From positions 1 to 44,999 of the forward strand of contig JAAWQS010000016.1 in NCBI GenBank assembly GCA_022800665.1: 44,999 nucleotides of DNA, written 5' to 3'. The position numbers and the translations under genes were made by a program. Below the pieces are notes generated by a model. That model was not told where the DNA came from. It ran no database searches and saw nothing but the letters and a program-made list of their open reading frames with translations. Of this stretch, positions 25,037 to 32,514 are shown one piece after another (the first letter of the stretch is position 1; each line of letters begins with the position of its first letter). The stretch comes from Oscillospiraceae bacterium. GTDB lineage: Bacteria > Bacillota > Clostridia > Oscillospirales > Oscillospiraceae.

Positions 25037-25294
25037 ATGAAGGCCAATAACGGAAAGCTCCAGCAGCTGCTCAGCGACAAAAAGACGTTGGAGCAGGTAG
25101 CAAAGTCTCCTGACGCCCAGGCCTTAGCGGGGATTATCACCCAGGGACGGGATCAGGCGTCGCTGAAGAAGATTGCAGAGGACGCGGCCAAAGGGGACAC
25201 ATCCCAGCTCAACCAGCTGATTCAAAATATAGTCCGCAGTCCCGGCGGGGCAGAGCTGCTCAAGCGGCTGAGCGGGACGATTGAGAAAAAATAG
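25037..25294 (+). CDS. Small helical protein of unknown function
   Basis: 85 residues, soluble, predicted helical, with charged and Gln-rich helices (GKLQQLLSDKKTLEQVAKSPDAQ) and no signal peptide or membrane segment. A very strong SD (AAAAGGAGGG) precedes the ATG. It is followed by two other small genes on the same strand (gaps 34 bp and an 8-bp overlap). The N-terminal pattern (LSDKKTLEQVAKSPDAQAL) resembles the start of the next protein (LSNPDALAQVANLAQSL), so the two may be distant paralogues. I do not recognise a family function. Confidence 0.75.
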   Translation: MKANNGKLQQLLSDKKTLEQVAKSPDAQALAGIITQGRDQASLKKIAEDAAKGDTSQLNQLIQNIVRSPGGAELLKRLSGTIEKK

Positions 25295-25328
25295 GTGACA
25301 TCCCACCCGGCAGGGGAAAGGGCAGATC

Positions 25329-25724
25329 ATGGGAGAATTTGAAGAAAAACTGAATGCCATCCTATCCAATCCGGACGCTCTGGCCCAAGTAGCGAATCTG
25401 GCGCAGTCCCTGAATCTGGGCGGCGGTTCGGAGAACGGGGACGGCGCTGCGGCGGAGGGCGGGGCGGAGCCTGATCTGGGCGGTCTGTCGGGCCTGGGGG
25501 ACCTGCTGGGCCAGATTGACCCCGGCCTGCTGGGAAAGCTCCTGCCCCTGGTGGGGGAGCTGACAGGGAACGGCGGCAGCGACGAGCGGCTGCAGCTGCT
25601 CTATGCCCTCCGTCCTTTTCTCAAACCGGAGCGGCGGGATAAGGTAGAGCGGGCGGTAAAGACGGCGCGGCTGATCCATGTGGGGAAAAAATTGCTCAAG
25701 GACTTGGGGGAGTCGTATGTATAA
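25329..25724 (+). CDS. Small Gly/Leu-rich protein of unknown function
   Basis: 131 residues. The N-terminal helix (EFEEKLNAILSNPDALAQVANLAQSL) is followed by a flexible Gly/Ala/Glu segment (about 35-55), a Leu/Gly-rich stretch and a basic helical C-terminus (LLYALRPFLKPERRDKVERAVKTARLI). It has no transmembrane segment. Similar small proteins occur in spore-forming Clostridia, from general memory, but no function can be given. Its end overlaps the next gene's start, implying translational coupling. Confidence 0.75.
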   Translation: MGEFEEKLNAILSNPDALAQVANLAQSLNLGGGSENGDGAAAEGGAEPDLGGLSGLGDLLGQIDPGLLGKLLPLVGELTGNGGSDERLQLLYALRPFLKPERRDKVERAVKTARLIHVGKKLLKDLGESYV

Positions 25725-26166
25725 CCGCTATATCCGCGGCAGCGGCGGCCAGTACCGCCGCGTTCCGGTCCCCGACCCGCCCCAGTCCGGTCCGCCGCCG
25801 CCCGGCCCGCCGCCTGGTCCGCCGCCGCCTGGTCCGCCGCCGCCCGGTCCGCCGCCGCCCGGTCCGCCGCCGCCCGGTCCGCCGCCGCCCGGTCCGCCGC
25901 CGCCCGGTCCGCCGCCGGAAGGGGGCGGCTATCAGCCGTTTTCCCATGGCGGCGGCGGACCGCGCTATGGGTACAGCCCTGGCGGCGGGCCGCAGGAGGG
26001 ACCCCCGCCCAAGGGAGGGGGGTTCCTGTCAGGGATTCTCCGGCGGCTGAATCTGGAAAATATTGACACTGGGGATTTGCTGCTGATCCTGATCCTGATC
26101 CTTCTGTTCAAGGACGGCGAAGACGAGGAAATGCTCATCGCCCTGGGCCTTATGCTGATTCTATAA
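25717..26166 (+). CDS. Pro-rich repeat protein with hydrophobic C-terminus
   Basis: 149 residues. A short basic N-terminus leads into a repeat of GPPPP units (about residues 25-68), then a Gly-rich stretch, and a C-terminal LLLILILILLFKDG...LIALGLMLIL, two short hydrophobic segments split by an acidic turn. The ATG overlaps the previous stop by 8 nt, and GGGGGAG lies 5 nt upstream. The layout suggests a surface or spore-layer structural protein anchored by its tail; this is an inference from composition only. The repeat DNA is prone to copy-number change. Confidence 0.75.
   Translation: MYNRYIRGSGGQYRRVPVPDPPQSGPPPPGPPPGPPPPGPPPPGPPPPGPPPPGPPPPGPPPPGPPPEGGGYQPFSHGGGGPRYGYSPGGGPQEGPPPKGGGFLSGILRRLNLENIDTGDLLLILILILLFKDGEDEEMLIALGLMLIL
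25789..25920 (+). repeat. Tandem 15-bp repeat coding for GPPPP
   Basis: Units of GGTCCGCCGCCGCCC. One GPPPP unit, one 12-bp GPPP unit, then six GPPPP units and a final GPPPE. The last five full 15-bp units (25831-25905) are identical, showing recent expansion by slippage or recombination. Confidence 0.95.
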
Positions 26167-26289
26167 CGCCGGACGGAGGAGAAAATGCCGTGGACTGAAA
26201 AAGACAGTTCGCGGCGTTTTTGCGGCGCAGTCTGCCCTTCTGCCGGAACATCCGCCCCTAAAACCTGAATTTTTTATTCTTTCCTGCCG

Positions 26290-26318
26290 TTGACATCGCG
26301 GCCGCTTTCCAGTATAAT
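26290..26318 (+). promoter_or_regulatory. Consensus sigma-A promoter of the FIST gene
   Basis: TTGACA (26290-26295), 17 bp, TATAAT (26313-26318): a perfect consensus, 38 nt before the start codon. Confidence 0.88.
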
Positions 26319-26355
26319 GGTAAAATTGCAAGTATTGTTGAAGGGAGGCGGCAAA

Positions 26356-27411
26356 TTGAAACAATTTTATGGTATGAGCCAGCGGGGAAATCTGGAGGAG
26401 GCCCTTCAGGGCCTCTATCAGCCACAGTTTATTATGCTGCTGTCAAATGAATCACAGTTCGAGGAGCATGTCAAGGAGTTAGAGAGACGCTACCCCGGCG
26501 TCCCCAGCATCGGCTGCATCGGAATGTGCTATCAAGCTTCGGTCGTGGAGCACGGCGTGGGCGTGATCGCCTTTACCGACGGCGTGGACGCGGCGGCCAA
26601 TGTCTTGGAAAAGGTGTCCGCTACGCCGGTGAAATACATACGCCGTTTAGAGCAGGACATGCACCGGGTCAAGGGGTCCAGCCGGGACACCGTGTGTATT
26701 GACTTCTGCACGGGAAACGACGCCTGCGTGCTGACCACTATGTATACGGCCCTCCGGCAGCGGGGCATCTCCCTGGTGGGCGGTACCGGCGGCGAGGGCA
26801 GGGTCTCCGCCAACGGCAAGGTCTATCAGGATGCGGTGGCGTACGGCCTTGTGCGCAACGAAAATGGCCGCGTGAAGACCTATAAGGAGAATATTTACCA
26901 CCAGCTGGGCAATTACAGCTTTATCGCCTCGGACACTGACCGGGCCAACTATATCCTCGGCTCCCTCAACGGCAAGCCTGCCAAGCAGGTCTATAAGAGC
27001 ATCCTCCATGTGTCGGATGAGGAAATTCTCACCCGCACCTTCCAGAACCCCTTTGGAAAGCTCAACGGAGATGATACCTGCATCATCTCTATCAAAGATG
27101 TCCACGGCAACGCCCTGGCCTGCTACCGCCAGGTCAACGACTCGGACGTCCTCATCCTCCTGGAGCTGGGGGACTTCAAAGCCGTTACCAGAGACACCAT
27201 CCAGCAGATCTGCCGGGATTTCCCCCGCCGTTCCGCTATTTTTTCCGTCAACTGCCTGTTCCGCTACAAGCTCTTTTCCCAGCATAGCTATATGCAGAAC
27301 TACCTGCGGGATATGATGGCCCTTGGCAGCCACGCCGGGTTCGTGGGCTATGGCGAGCACTACAACAACCGCTTCGTCAACCAGTCCATGACGTGCGCGG
27401 TATTTGAGTAA
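26356..27411 (+). CDS. FIST-domain sensory protein
   Basis: A 351-residue soluble protein with FIST N- and C-terminal domains, which in other bacteria act as ligand sensors (possibly for amino acids) and are often fused to or next to chemotaxis transducers or histidine kinases. Seen here are GVPSIGCIGMCYQ, GISLVGGTGGEG...VYQDAVAYGLV and the C-terminal AIFSVNCLFRYKLF...GFVGYGEHYNNRFVNQSMTCAVF. The TTG at 26356 is chosen because GGGAGG is 7 nt before it and the promoter ends upstream. The transducer gene follows 15 bp later, so both probably form one signalling unit. Confidence 0.88.
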   Translation: MKQFYGMSQRGNLEEALQGLYQPQFIMLLSNESQFEEHVKELERRYPGVPSIGCIGMCYQASVVEHGVGVIAFTDGVDAAANVLEKVSATPVKYIRRLEQDMHRVKGSSRDTVCIDFCTGNDACVLTTMYTALRQRGISLVGGTGGEGRVSANGKVYQDAVAYGLVRNENGRVKTYKENIYHQLGNYSFIASDTDRANYILGSLNGKPAKQVYKSILHVSDEEILTRTFQNPFGKLNGDDTCIISIKDVHGNALACYRQVNDSDVLILLELGDFKAVTRDTIQQICRDFPRRSAIFSVNCLFRYKLFSQHSYMQNYLRDMMALGSHAGFVGYGEHYNNRFVNQSMTCAVFE

Positions 27412-27426
27412 AAGGAGGACGACGGT

Positions 27427-28371
27427 ATGCTGTTTCCAGGAAAAAAGCAGAAAACCCGGCAGGCCCAGGAGGAAAAGAGCCTCTATCCGGTCCTCCATGT
27501 GGCGGAGAGCCTGAAGGAGTACCAGAAGGCGTTGGTGCAAAAGGAAGTGGCGTCCCTGTGGGAGCTGCGGCAGGTGGGCGGCTCCTTTTCCGCCGTGATG
27601 GAGGAGGCGGACCGCTTTCAGGACAAATTGCGGGACCTGGACGCATCCTTTGCCAATATCAGCGAGACGACGGAGCAGTTCCTCTGCGTCAAGTCCGATA
27701 TTTCCGACTCGGTCTCCGAGGCCCAGAACGCTATGGAGGCCCTGGGGCAGACCTCCGTACAGGTGCAGAGCTCCTATGACGCTATGGCGGAGACCTTTGC
27801 CCAGCTGCAGTCCGCTATCAAGGAGATTCAGCAGTGCATGGGCAAGATCGTGGCTATTGCGGACCAGACCAATATTCTGGCCATCAACGCCTCCATTGAG
27901 GCGGCGCGGGCCGGCGCAGCCGGACGGGGCTTCTCCGTGGTGGCCGACCAGGTGAAGCGGCTGGCAAAGGAGATCAAGGTGCTGGCCGGGGAGGTCAACT
28001 CCGGCGTCAACGACGTGGAGGGCAGCGCCGGGCAGCTCAACGAGCGCATCCTGCTGTCCCAGGAGACGCTGGGCCAGGGCGTGGGCATCGTCAGCCAGAC
28101 CGACGAGAGCTTCCGCAAAATCACGGAGGCCGCCGAAGGCGCAGTAGCCGTGCAGTCGGAGATTTCCGGTGTGATTGCCGTTTCCCAGCAGGAGCTCCAG
28201 GATATCCGCCAGTTCTTCAGCCATATCAAGGATCAATACCAGGAGGTCGTCCAGCACATTGATTCCGCCAGCCGCCTGGGTACCACAAAGAGCGCCATGT
28301 TTGAGGACATAGACAATATGGTCTCCCAGATTCCGCCGCTGGTCCGGGACCTGGAGGCGGACGGGACCTGA
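27427..28371 (+). CDS. Soluble methyl-accepting chemotaxis-type transducer
   Basis: 314 residues without transmembrane segments. The C-terminal half has the four-helix signalling domain with the hallmark hairpin tip [37 protein letters not shown]. The N-terminal part is coiled coil rather than a known sensor domain, and lacks a HAMP. It should bind CheA/CheW and probably takes its input from the FIST protein encoded just upstream. The downstream coiled coil ([21 protein letters not shown]) is complete. Methylation sites cannot be assigned with confidence. Confidence 0.9.
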   Translation: MLFPGKKQKTRQAQEEKSLYPVLHVAESLKEYQKALVQKEVASLWELRQVGGSFSAVMEEADRFQDKLRDLDASFANISETTEQFLCVKSDISDSVSEAQNAMEALGQTSVQVQSSYDAMAETFAQLQSAIKEIQQCMGKIVAIADQTNILAINASIEAARAGAAGRGFSVVADQVKRLAKEIKVLAGEVNSGVNDVEGSAGQLNERILLSQETLGQGVGIVSQTDESFRKITEAAEGAVAVQSEISGVIAVSQQELQDIRQFFSHIKDQYQEVVQHIDSASRLGTTKSAMFEDIDNMVSQIPPLVRDLEADGT

Positions 28372-28407
28372 TAGCGCGGGGGACCGGCAGAAAGAAGGCG
28401 AACAGCC

Positions 28408-29229
28408 ATAGAGGACAGCATTTTTTACCACTACACCGATTTTCAGGCCCTGGACGGCATCCTGCGCTGCGCCCAGCTGCGGGTCAACAATGTCCTGCGG
28501 ATGAACGATTCCGCGGAAATGCGGCACTTTATGCTCCGGCTCTCCAGCGCCATCGAGCGGCGGCTGGACGGCGACAGCGCCCATGCCCAGGCTGTGAACG
28601 CCTTTTTCCAGCAGGAGCTGCGCAAGGAGTATTCCGCCTTTGCCGCCTGCTTCTCCTTCCGCCGGGACGACGCCGCCCAGTGGGAGCGGTACGGCAACCG
28701 GGGCCGCGGGGTGTGCATCGCCTTCCGCGGGGAGCTGCTGCGGAAAATGGCGGTGGGACCGCTGTCCCTGCACACGGTCTTCTATGAGGACGACGTGACC
28801 GGCCACCCCATGGTGGACCGGTTCTGCCGGTTGGTCCAGAGCAAGGAGACGCTGTCGGAGGCGGACCCGGAGATCCGGCAGGCGCTGCGGGAGGCCTGGG
28901 CCTGTTCCGTGGCCTTCAAGCACCCCTCCTTCTCCTCGGAGGACGAGGTGCGGCTGGTGGTGTCCCCCTTTGGGCAGGAGGCGTTCGGCATCCAGCCTTG
29001 CTACCATATCTCCAGGGAGCGGATCAAGAAATACTATCCCCTGGACCTGCGGGAGATGTGCCGCCGGGTGGGGACGGCTCTGGAGGAGCTGATCTCTGAA
29101 ATTATCATAGGGCCGGAGTCCACCCAATCCTGTATGATTTTGCAGGACTACCTGGCGGACCAGGGCCTGGGCGCCCTTGCGCCCCGTGTTTTTCTGTCCG
29201 ACTGCCCGCTGCGGGGAATGCCCAAGTAG
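28408..29229 (+). CDS. DUF2971-like protein with a non-standard start
   Basis: About 273 residues. The N-terminus IFYHYTDFQALDGILRCAQLRVNNVLRMNDSAEM matches the DUF2971 pattern (HYT...IL...L...N..NDP.E), and PVYEDD-like FYEDDVTG, AFKHPSFSSEDEVRLVV and IIIGPES follow, as in that family. The conserved part begins well before the first ATG (28501). In frame upstream only ATA (28408) or ATT (28420) could serve as start, after the stop at 28372; AGAAGG lies 9 nt before the ATA. Either a rare ATA start is used or an ATG has been lost. Function of the family is unknown. Confidence 0.7.
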   Translation: MEDSIFYHYTDFQALDGILRCAQLRVNNVLRMNDSAEMRHFMLRLSSAIERRLDGDSAHAQAVNAFFQQELRKEYSAFAACFSFRRDDAAQWERYGNRGRGVCIAFRGELLRKMAVGPLSLHTVFYEDDVTGHPMVDRFCRLVQSKETLSEADPEIRQALREAWACSVAFKHPSFSSEDEVRLVVSPFGQEAFGIQPCYHISRERIKKYYPLDLREMCRRVGTALEELISEIIIGPESTQSCMILQDYLADQGLGALAPRVFLSDCPLRGMPK

Positions 29230-29252
29230 GCGGCGGGACCGTCTGCCCTATT

Positions 29253-29281
29253 GCCTCCGTGGACCCACGGGGGCCGTTTTT
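29253..29281 (+). terminator. Terminator after the DUF2971-like gene
   Basis: GCCTCCGTG (29253-29261) pairs with CACGGGGGC (29266-29274) around GACC and is followed by CGTTTTTA. Confidence 0.75.
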
Positions 29282-29316
29282 ATGCTGTATAACTGAAGAG
29301 GGAGGAACCATTTTCC

Positions 29317-30954
29317 ATGGTTATCACAGATTTTCTGGAGCGCAACGCCCGGCTCTTCGGCGCGGAAACGGCGTTGGTGGAGCTGAGTCCGTCGGAGGAG
29401 CGGGACAGCGCCGTCACCTGGCGGGAGGCCAGCCTTATCGAGAATGCCAGGCCAGACGCCCCCTACCGCCGCGCCCTGACCTGGCAGGAGTTTGACCGGC
29501 GGGCCAACCGCTTCGCCAACCTTCTCCTCAGCCGGAACGCCCGGCGGGGGACCAAGGTTGCTATTCTCATGATGAACTGTCTGGAGTGGCTGCCGGTGTA
29601 TTTCGGAATCCTCAAGGCGGGGTGCGTCGCCGTACCCATGAATTTCCGGTACGCCAGCGACGAGATCCAATACTGCCTGGAGCTGGCGGACGTGGAGGCT
29701 CTGGTATTCGGGCCGGAATTTGTCAGCCGCATGGACGCTATTGCCGGGCAGCTGCCCCAGGTGCGGATGATGTTCTTTGTGGGCCGGGACAAGCCGGACT
29801 ATGCGGAGGACTGCGGGAAGCTGATGGGCTTCTGTTCCTCCGGTCCGCCGCCGGTTGCGCTGGAGGAATCGGATTTTGCGGCCATCTACTTCTCCTCCGG
29901 CACCACCGGCTTTCCCAAAGCCATCCTCCACAACCATCTGGCCCTGCTCAGCTCCTGCGAGACAGAGCAGCGGCACCACGGCCAGACTAGGGACGACGTC
30001 TTCCTCTGCATCCCGCCGCTGTACCACACCGGGGCCAAGATGCACTGGTTCGGGAGCCTCATCTCCGGAAGCCGGGCGGTGCTGCTGCGGGGGGTGAGGC
30101 CGGAGTGGATTCTGCGGGCGGTGACGGAGGAGAAGTGCACCATTGTGTGGCTGCTGGTCCCCTGGTGCCAGGACCTGCTGGACGCCATTGAGTCCGGCAA
30201 GGTGGATTTGGACGGCTGCCTGCTGGACCAGTGGCGTCTGATGCACATTGGCGCACAGCCTGTCCCGCCCAGCCTGATCCACCGCTGGAAGCGGGTGTTT
30301 CCCCACCACCAGTACGACACCAACTACGGCCTGAGCGAGTCCATCGGTCCCGGCTGCGTCCACCTGGGGGTGGAGAACATCCACAAGGTGGGGGCCATCG
30401 GCGTCCCCGGCTACCGCTGGGAGGCGAAGATCGTGGACGAGCAGGGAAACCAGGTCCCCCAGGGAGAGGTGGGCGAGCTGGCGGTCAAGGGACGGGGCGT
30501 GATGCTCTGCTACTATAAGAACCCGGAGGCCACGGCGGAAATTCTCAAAGACGGCTGGCTCTGCACCGGCGACATGGCCCGGATGGATGCGGACGGCTTT
30601 ATCTACCTGGTGGACCGGAAAAAGGACGTGGTCATCTCCGGCGGAGAGAATCTGTATCCGGTACAGATTGAGGACTTTCTGCGGCGGTATGAGAAGATTA
30701 AGGACGCGGCGGTCATCGGCCTGCCGGACCAGCGGCTGGGGGAGATTGCCGCCGCTATTATCGAGGTCAAGGAGGGCGCGTCCTGTACGGAGGCGGAGAT
30801 TCAGGCGTTCTGCCGGGAGCTGCCCCGGTATAAGCGGCCTCGGAAAATCATCTTCGCCCCCGTGCCGCGAAATCCCACGGGTAAAATCGAAAAACCCGCC
30901 CTGCGTGAAAAATACTGCCACGGGCGTCTGGTAGAGGCGCAGATCAGAAATTAG
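29317..30954 (+). CDS. AMP-forming acyl-CoA ligase
   Basis: A 545-residue adenylate-forming enzyme that activates a carboxylic acid with ATP and joins it to coenzyme A. Motifs: P-loop YFSSGTTGFPKAILH, nucleotide-binding NYGLSES, GWLCTGDMARMDADGFIYLVDRKKDVVISGGENLYPVQIE, and the C-terminal catalytic Lys in NPTGKIEK. Length and motifs fit fatty-acyl or aryl-CoA ligases. The substrate cannot be read from the sequence. An indolepyruvate:ferredoxin oxidoreductase lies 1.5 kb downstream; its product is an aryl-acetyl-CoA, so an aryl-acid substrate is possible. A SD (GGGAGG) lies 11 nt before the ATG. Confidence 0.88.
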   Translation: MVITDFLERNARLFGAETALVELSPSEERDSAVTWREASLIENARPDAPYRRALTWQEFDRRANRFANLLLSRNARRGTKVAILMMNCLEWLPVYFGILKAGCVAVPMNFRYASDEIQYCLELADVEALVFGPEFVSRMDAIAGQLPQVRMMFFVGRDKPDYAEDCGKLMGFCSSGPPPVALEESDFAAIYFSSGTTGFPKAILHNHLALLSSCETEQRHHGQTRDDVFLCIPPLYHTGAKMHWFGSLISGSRAVLLRGVRPEWILRAVTEEKCTIVWLLVPWCQDLLDAIESGKVDLDGCLLDQWRLMHIGAQPVPPSLIHRWKRVFPHHQYDTNYGLSESIGPGCVHLGVENIHKVGAIGVPGYRWEAKIVDEQGNQVPQGEVGELAVKGRGVMLCYYKNPEATAEILKDGWLCTGDMARMDADGFIYLVDRKKDVVISGGENLYPVQIEDFLRRYEKIKDAAVIGLPDQRLGEIAAAIIEVKEGASCTEAEIQAFCRELPRYKRPRKIIFAPVPRNPTGKIEKPALREKYCHGRLVEAQIRN

Positions 30955-30962
30955 AAAAACGC

Positions 30963-30986
30963 GGCGTCTGGCAGTGTCCAGACGCC
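30963..30986 (-). terminator. Terminator for the minus-strand pair
   Basis: GGCGTCTGG (30963-30971) pairs with CCAGACGCC (30978-30986). On the minus strand a GTTTTTC tract follows, so it ends the transcript of the secreted-protein pair; it also lies 9 bp after the ligase stop. Confidence 0.78.
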
Positions 30987-31010
30987 GTGCAGTTATCAAA
31001 ATACCGGTCC

Positions 31011-31451
31011 TTACTTCGGATCAAAGCCGTGGCAGTCCTTTGTCCCATCTTTGGCGATGAGGTCAGTCCCATAGCAATAGTGGGTGCATTCTACTTCTTC
31101 CATATCTTCGAAAGCTGCTCCCAGGTTACAGCCATGGCACTCTGTTTTCGTTCTTGTTACTAGAATAACATCTCCCCTCTTGCATGTGGAGCATTGCCAA
31201 TTCTGCCACCCCCTATCTTCAAACACAAGATCAGTTCCATTTGTATAGTGGGTACATTTGGTTTCCATTATGACCGACCATTCATTAACCCATCTGGACC
31301 CTATACTCACTATAGAACCGCCGCAATCCAAACACGGCGCATAATCTGGTAAGACGTCGGAGTCATCGCTTTCGGCTGATACAGGCACGGTAAACACCAG
31401 TAATGCTGCGGCTATGACCACAAACAGCGCGATTGCTTTTTTAGCGTTCAT
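31011..31451 (-). CDS. Secreted Cys-rich protein of unknown function
   Basis: 146 residues with a clear Sec signal peptide (AKKAIALFVVIAAALLVFTVPVSA, cleavage likely after Ala26 or so). The mature part carries three CxxC-type pairs (CLDC, CSTC, CHGC) and repeated CTHY motifs (KCTHYTNGTDL, ECTHYCYGTDL), suggesting a small disulfide- or metal-bound domain present twice. Base composition is more AT-rich than most neighbours. SD GGAGGG precedes the ATG, 4 bp after the DUF1835-like gene, so they are co-transcribed. I do not recognise the family. Confidence 0.75.
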   Translation of the reverse strand: MNAKKAIALFVVIAAALLVFTVPVSAESDDSDVLPDYAPCLDCGGSIVSIGSRWVNEWSVIMETKCTHYTNGTDLVFEDRGWQNWQCSTCKRGDVILVTRTKTECHGCNLGAAFEDMEEVECTHYCYGTDLIAKDGTKDCHGFDPK

Positions 31452-31455
31452 AAAT

Positions 31456-32178
31456 CTATCCCTCCATTAACCTCTCCATACGCCCTGCAATCCACTGATC
31501 GCCTATTCCAAGCTGATACCGGACCAATACATTACAGAGTATTTCAATTTTTTTGGATGTGTCTCCAACCCGGCGTATTTCTTGCTGGATAAAGCTGTCA
31601 TACAGGGTTTCAGGAACACTGACCAGGCATCCGTTTATCACGGCGCGCAATGGCGCGTTCTCCTGTTTGAGATTTTTCCAGTGGTCTGCACAAAATTTCA
31701 TAAATTGGGGGGATACAGGACGCTCCAACGGCAGATAGTCCGGCAATTGGGAAGAATAAACCATTCCCCATGTCCCCAGAAGCGTGCCGTCCTTATCAAA
31801 TGCATCTTTCGGCAGCTGAATCATAGAAACCGGGCCGCAGTTTTCTTTCAGCCGGCTCAGATGCTCCATCAGCCAATAAAATCCGCACACTTCATCTGGC
31901 CGGTTGCTGGACCAGACGCGGACAGGCCCTCCTGCAGCTGCGTGCGTGAGAATTGTATCTAACTTTTTTGCCGTTTTCGCTGTGTATTGCTGCATTTCTT
32001 CCGGATCAACCAACTGGCGCAGCGCACGGCAAAGGAAGGGATAGCGAATCGGGCCGGGAATATCTTCCGATATATCGCCTTCGCTGAAATTGCAAGAAAA
32101 ATGAATGACCGGGTCAAACGTCCACCCTGTGTCGTTGAGCCTGCTGTCATCAAAGACAACCTCGATAATCCCTGTCAT
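31456..32178 (-). CDS. DUF1835/DUF3658-like protein
   Basis: About 240 residues. The N-terminal half (GIIEVVFDDS..., VRVWSSNRPDEVCGFYWLMEHLSRL) resembles DUF1835, and the C-terminal half (NAPLRAVINGCLVSVPETLYDSFIQQEI) resembles DUF3658; the two are commonly fused. No enzymatic motif is known to me. MTGIIEVVF at 32178 is preferred as the start because an upstream ATG (32229) adds a charged stretch not seen in the family and sits almost on the promoter. AT-rich relative to the flanks; it forms an operon with the secreted Cys-rich gene. Confidence 0.72.
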   Translation of the reverse strand: MTGIIEVVFDDSRLNDTGWTFDPVIHFSCNFSEGDISEDIPGPIRYPFLCRALRQLVDPEEMQQYTAKTAKKLDTILTHAAAGGPVRVWSSNRPDEVCGFYWLMEHLSRLKENCGPVSMIQLPKDAFDKDGTLLGTWGMVYSSQLPDYLPLERPVSPQFMKFCADHWKNLKQENAPLRAVINGCLVSVPETLYDSFIQQEIRRVGDTSKKIEILCNVLVRYQLGIGDQWIAGRMERLMEG

Positions 32179-32219
32179 ACGACCAGCACACTCCCTCTTA
32201 TCTTTTCTTCTATAATTCA

Positions 32220-32248
32220 ATAATATCATATTAGTAGATATTTGTCAA
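32220..32248 (-). promoter_or_regulatory. Promoter of the DUF1835-like operon
   Basis: On the minus strand TTGACA (32248-32243), 17 bp, TATTAT (32225-32220). Confidence 0.75.
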
Positions 32249-32349
32249 TGCTATGATTTCGAGTTTTTTGAGTATAAGACTTGACAGCACGCTCCAGACC
32301 ATGTACCATCTATAGGAAACGGCAAAATTCTTGACAAAATGCCGTGTAA

Positions 32350-32449
32350 GCCCTCTCAGTCAGCCTGCGGCTGACAGCTCCCCCTAAAGGGGGAGCCAAG
32401 AACGACTGCCAAGGGGTTCTGGAAGTGCAGCAGCCGTGACGGAGAGGGC
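32350..32449. mobile_element. MITE-like palindromic repeat element
   Basis: About 100 bp bounded by GCCCTCTC (32350-32357) and GAGAGGGC (32442-32449), flanked by TA (32348-32349 or close, and 32451-32452), which fits TA target duplication. Inside are two strong hairpins, GTCAGCC/GGCTGAC and GCTCCCCC/GGGGGAGC. Such elements are, from general knowledge, common intergenic repeats in Faecalibacterium-type and related Clostridia. It has no coding capacity. Confidence 0.7.
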
Positions 32450-32514
32450 GTATGACCGGTAATTTTGAGGATTGGTATAAAATCGAAAAACCGAAAACAG
32501 GAGGAACAAAGCCT

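Noticed and set aside
25789-25920. Short direct repeats that might suggest a CRISPR array
   Set aside because: Units are 15-bp in-frame codon repeats without spacers, coding for GPPPP.
26647-29127. Long minus-strand open frame (826 codons) opposite the FIST, transducer and DUF2971-like genes
   Set aside because: No family motifs, no SD at a sensible start, and it is the mirror of three well-supported plus-strand genes; long antisense frames are common in GC-rich DNA.
32331-32336. TTGACA at 32331 as an active iorA promoter
   Set aside because: No -10 box at 16-18 bp in the present sequence, as the repeat element lies there.
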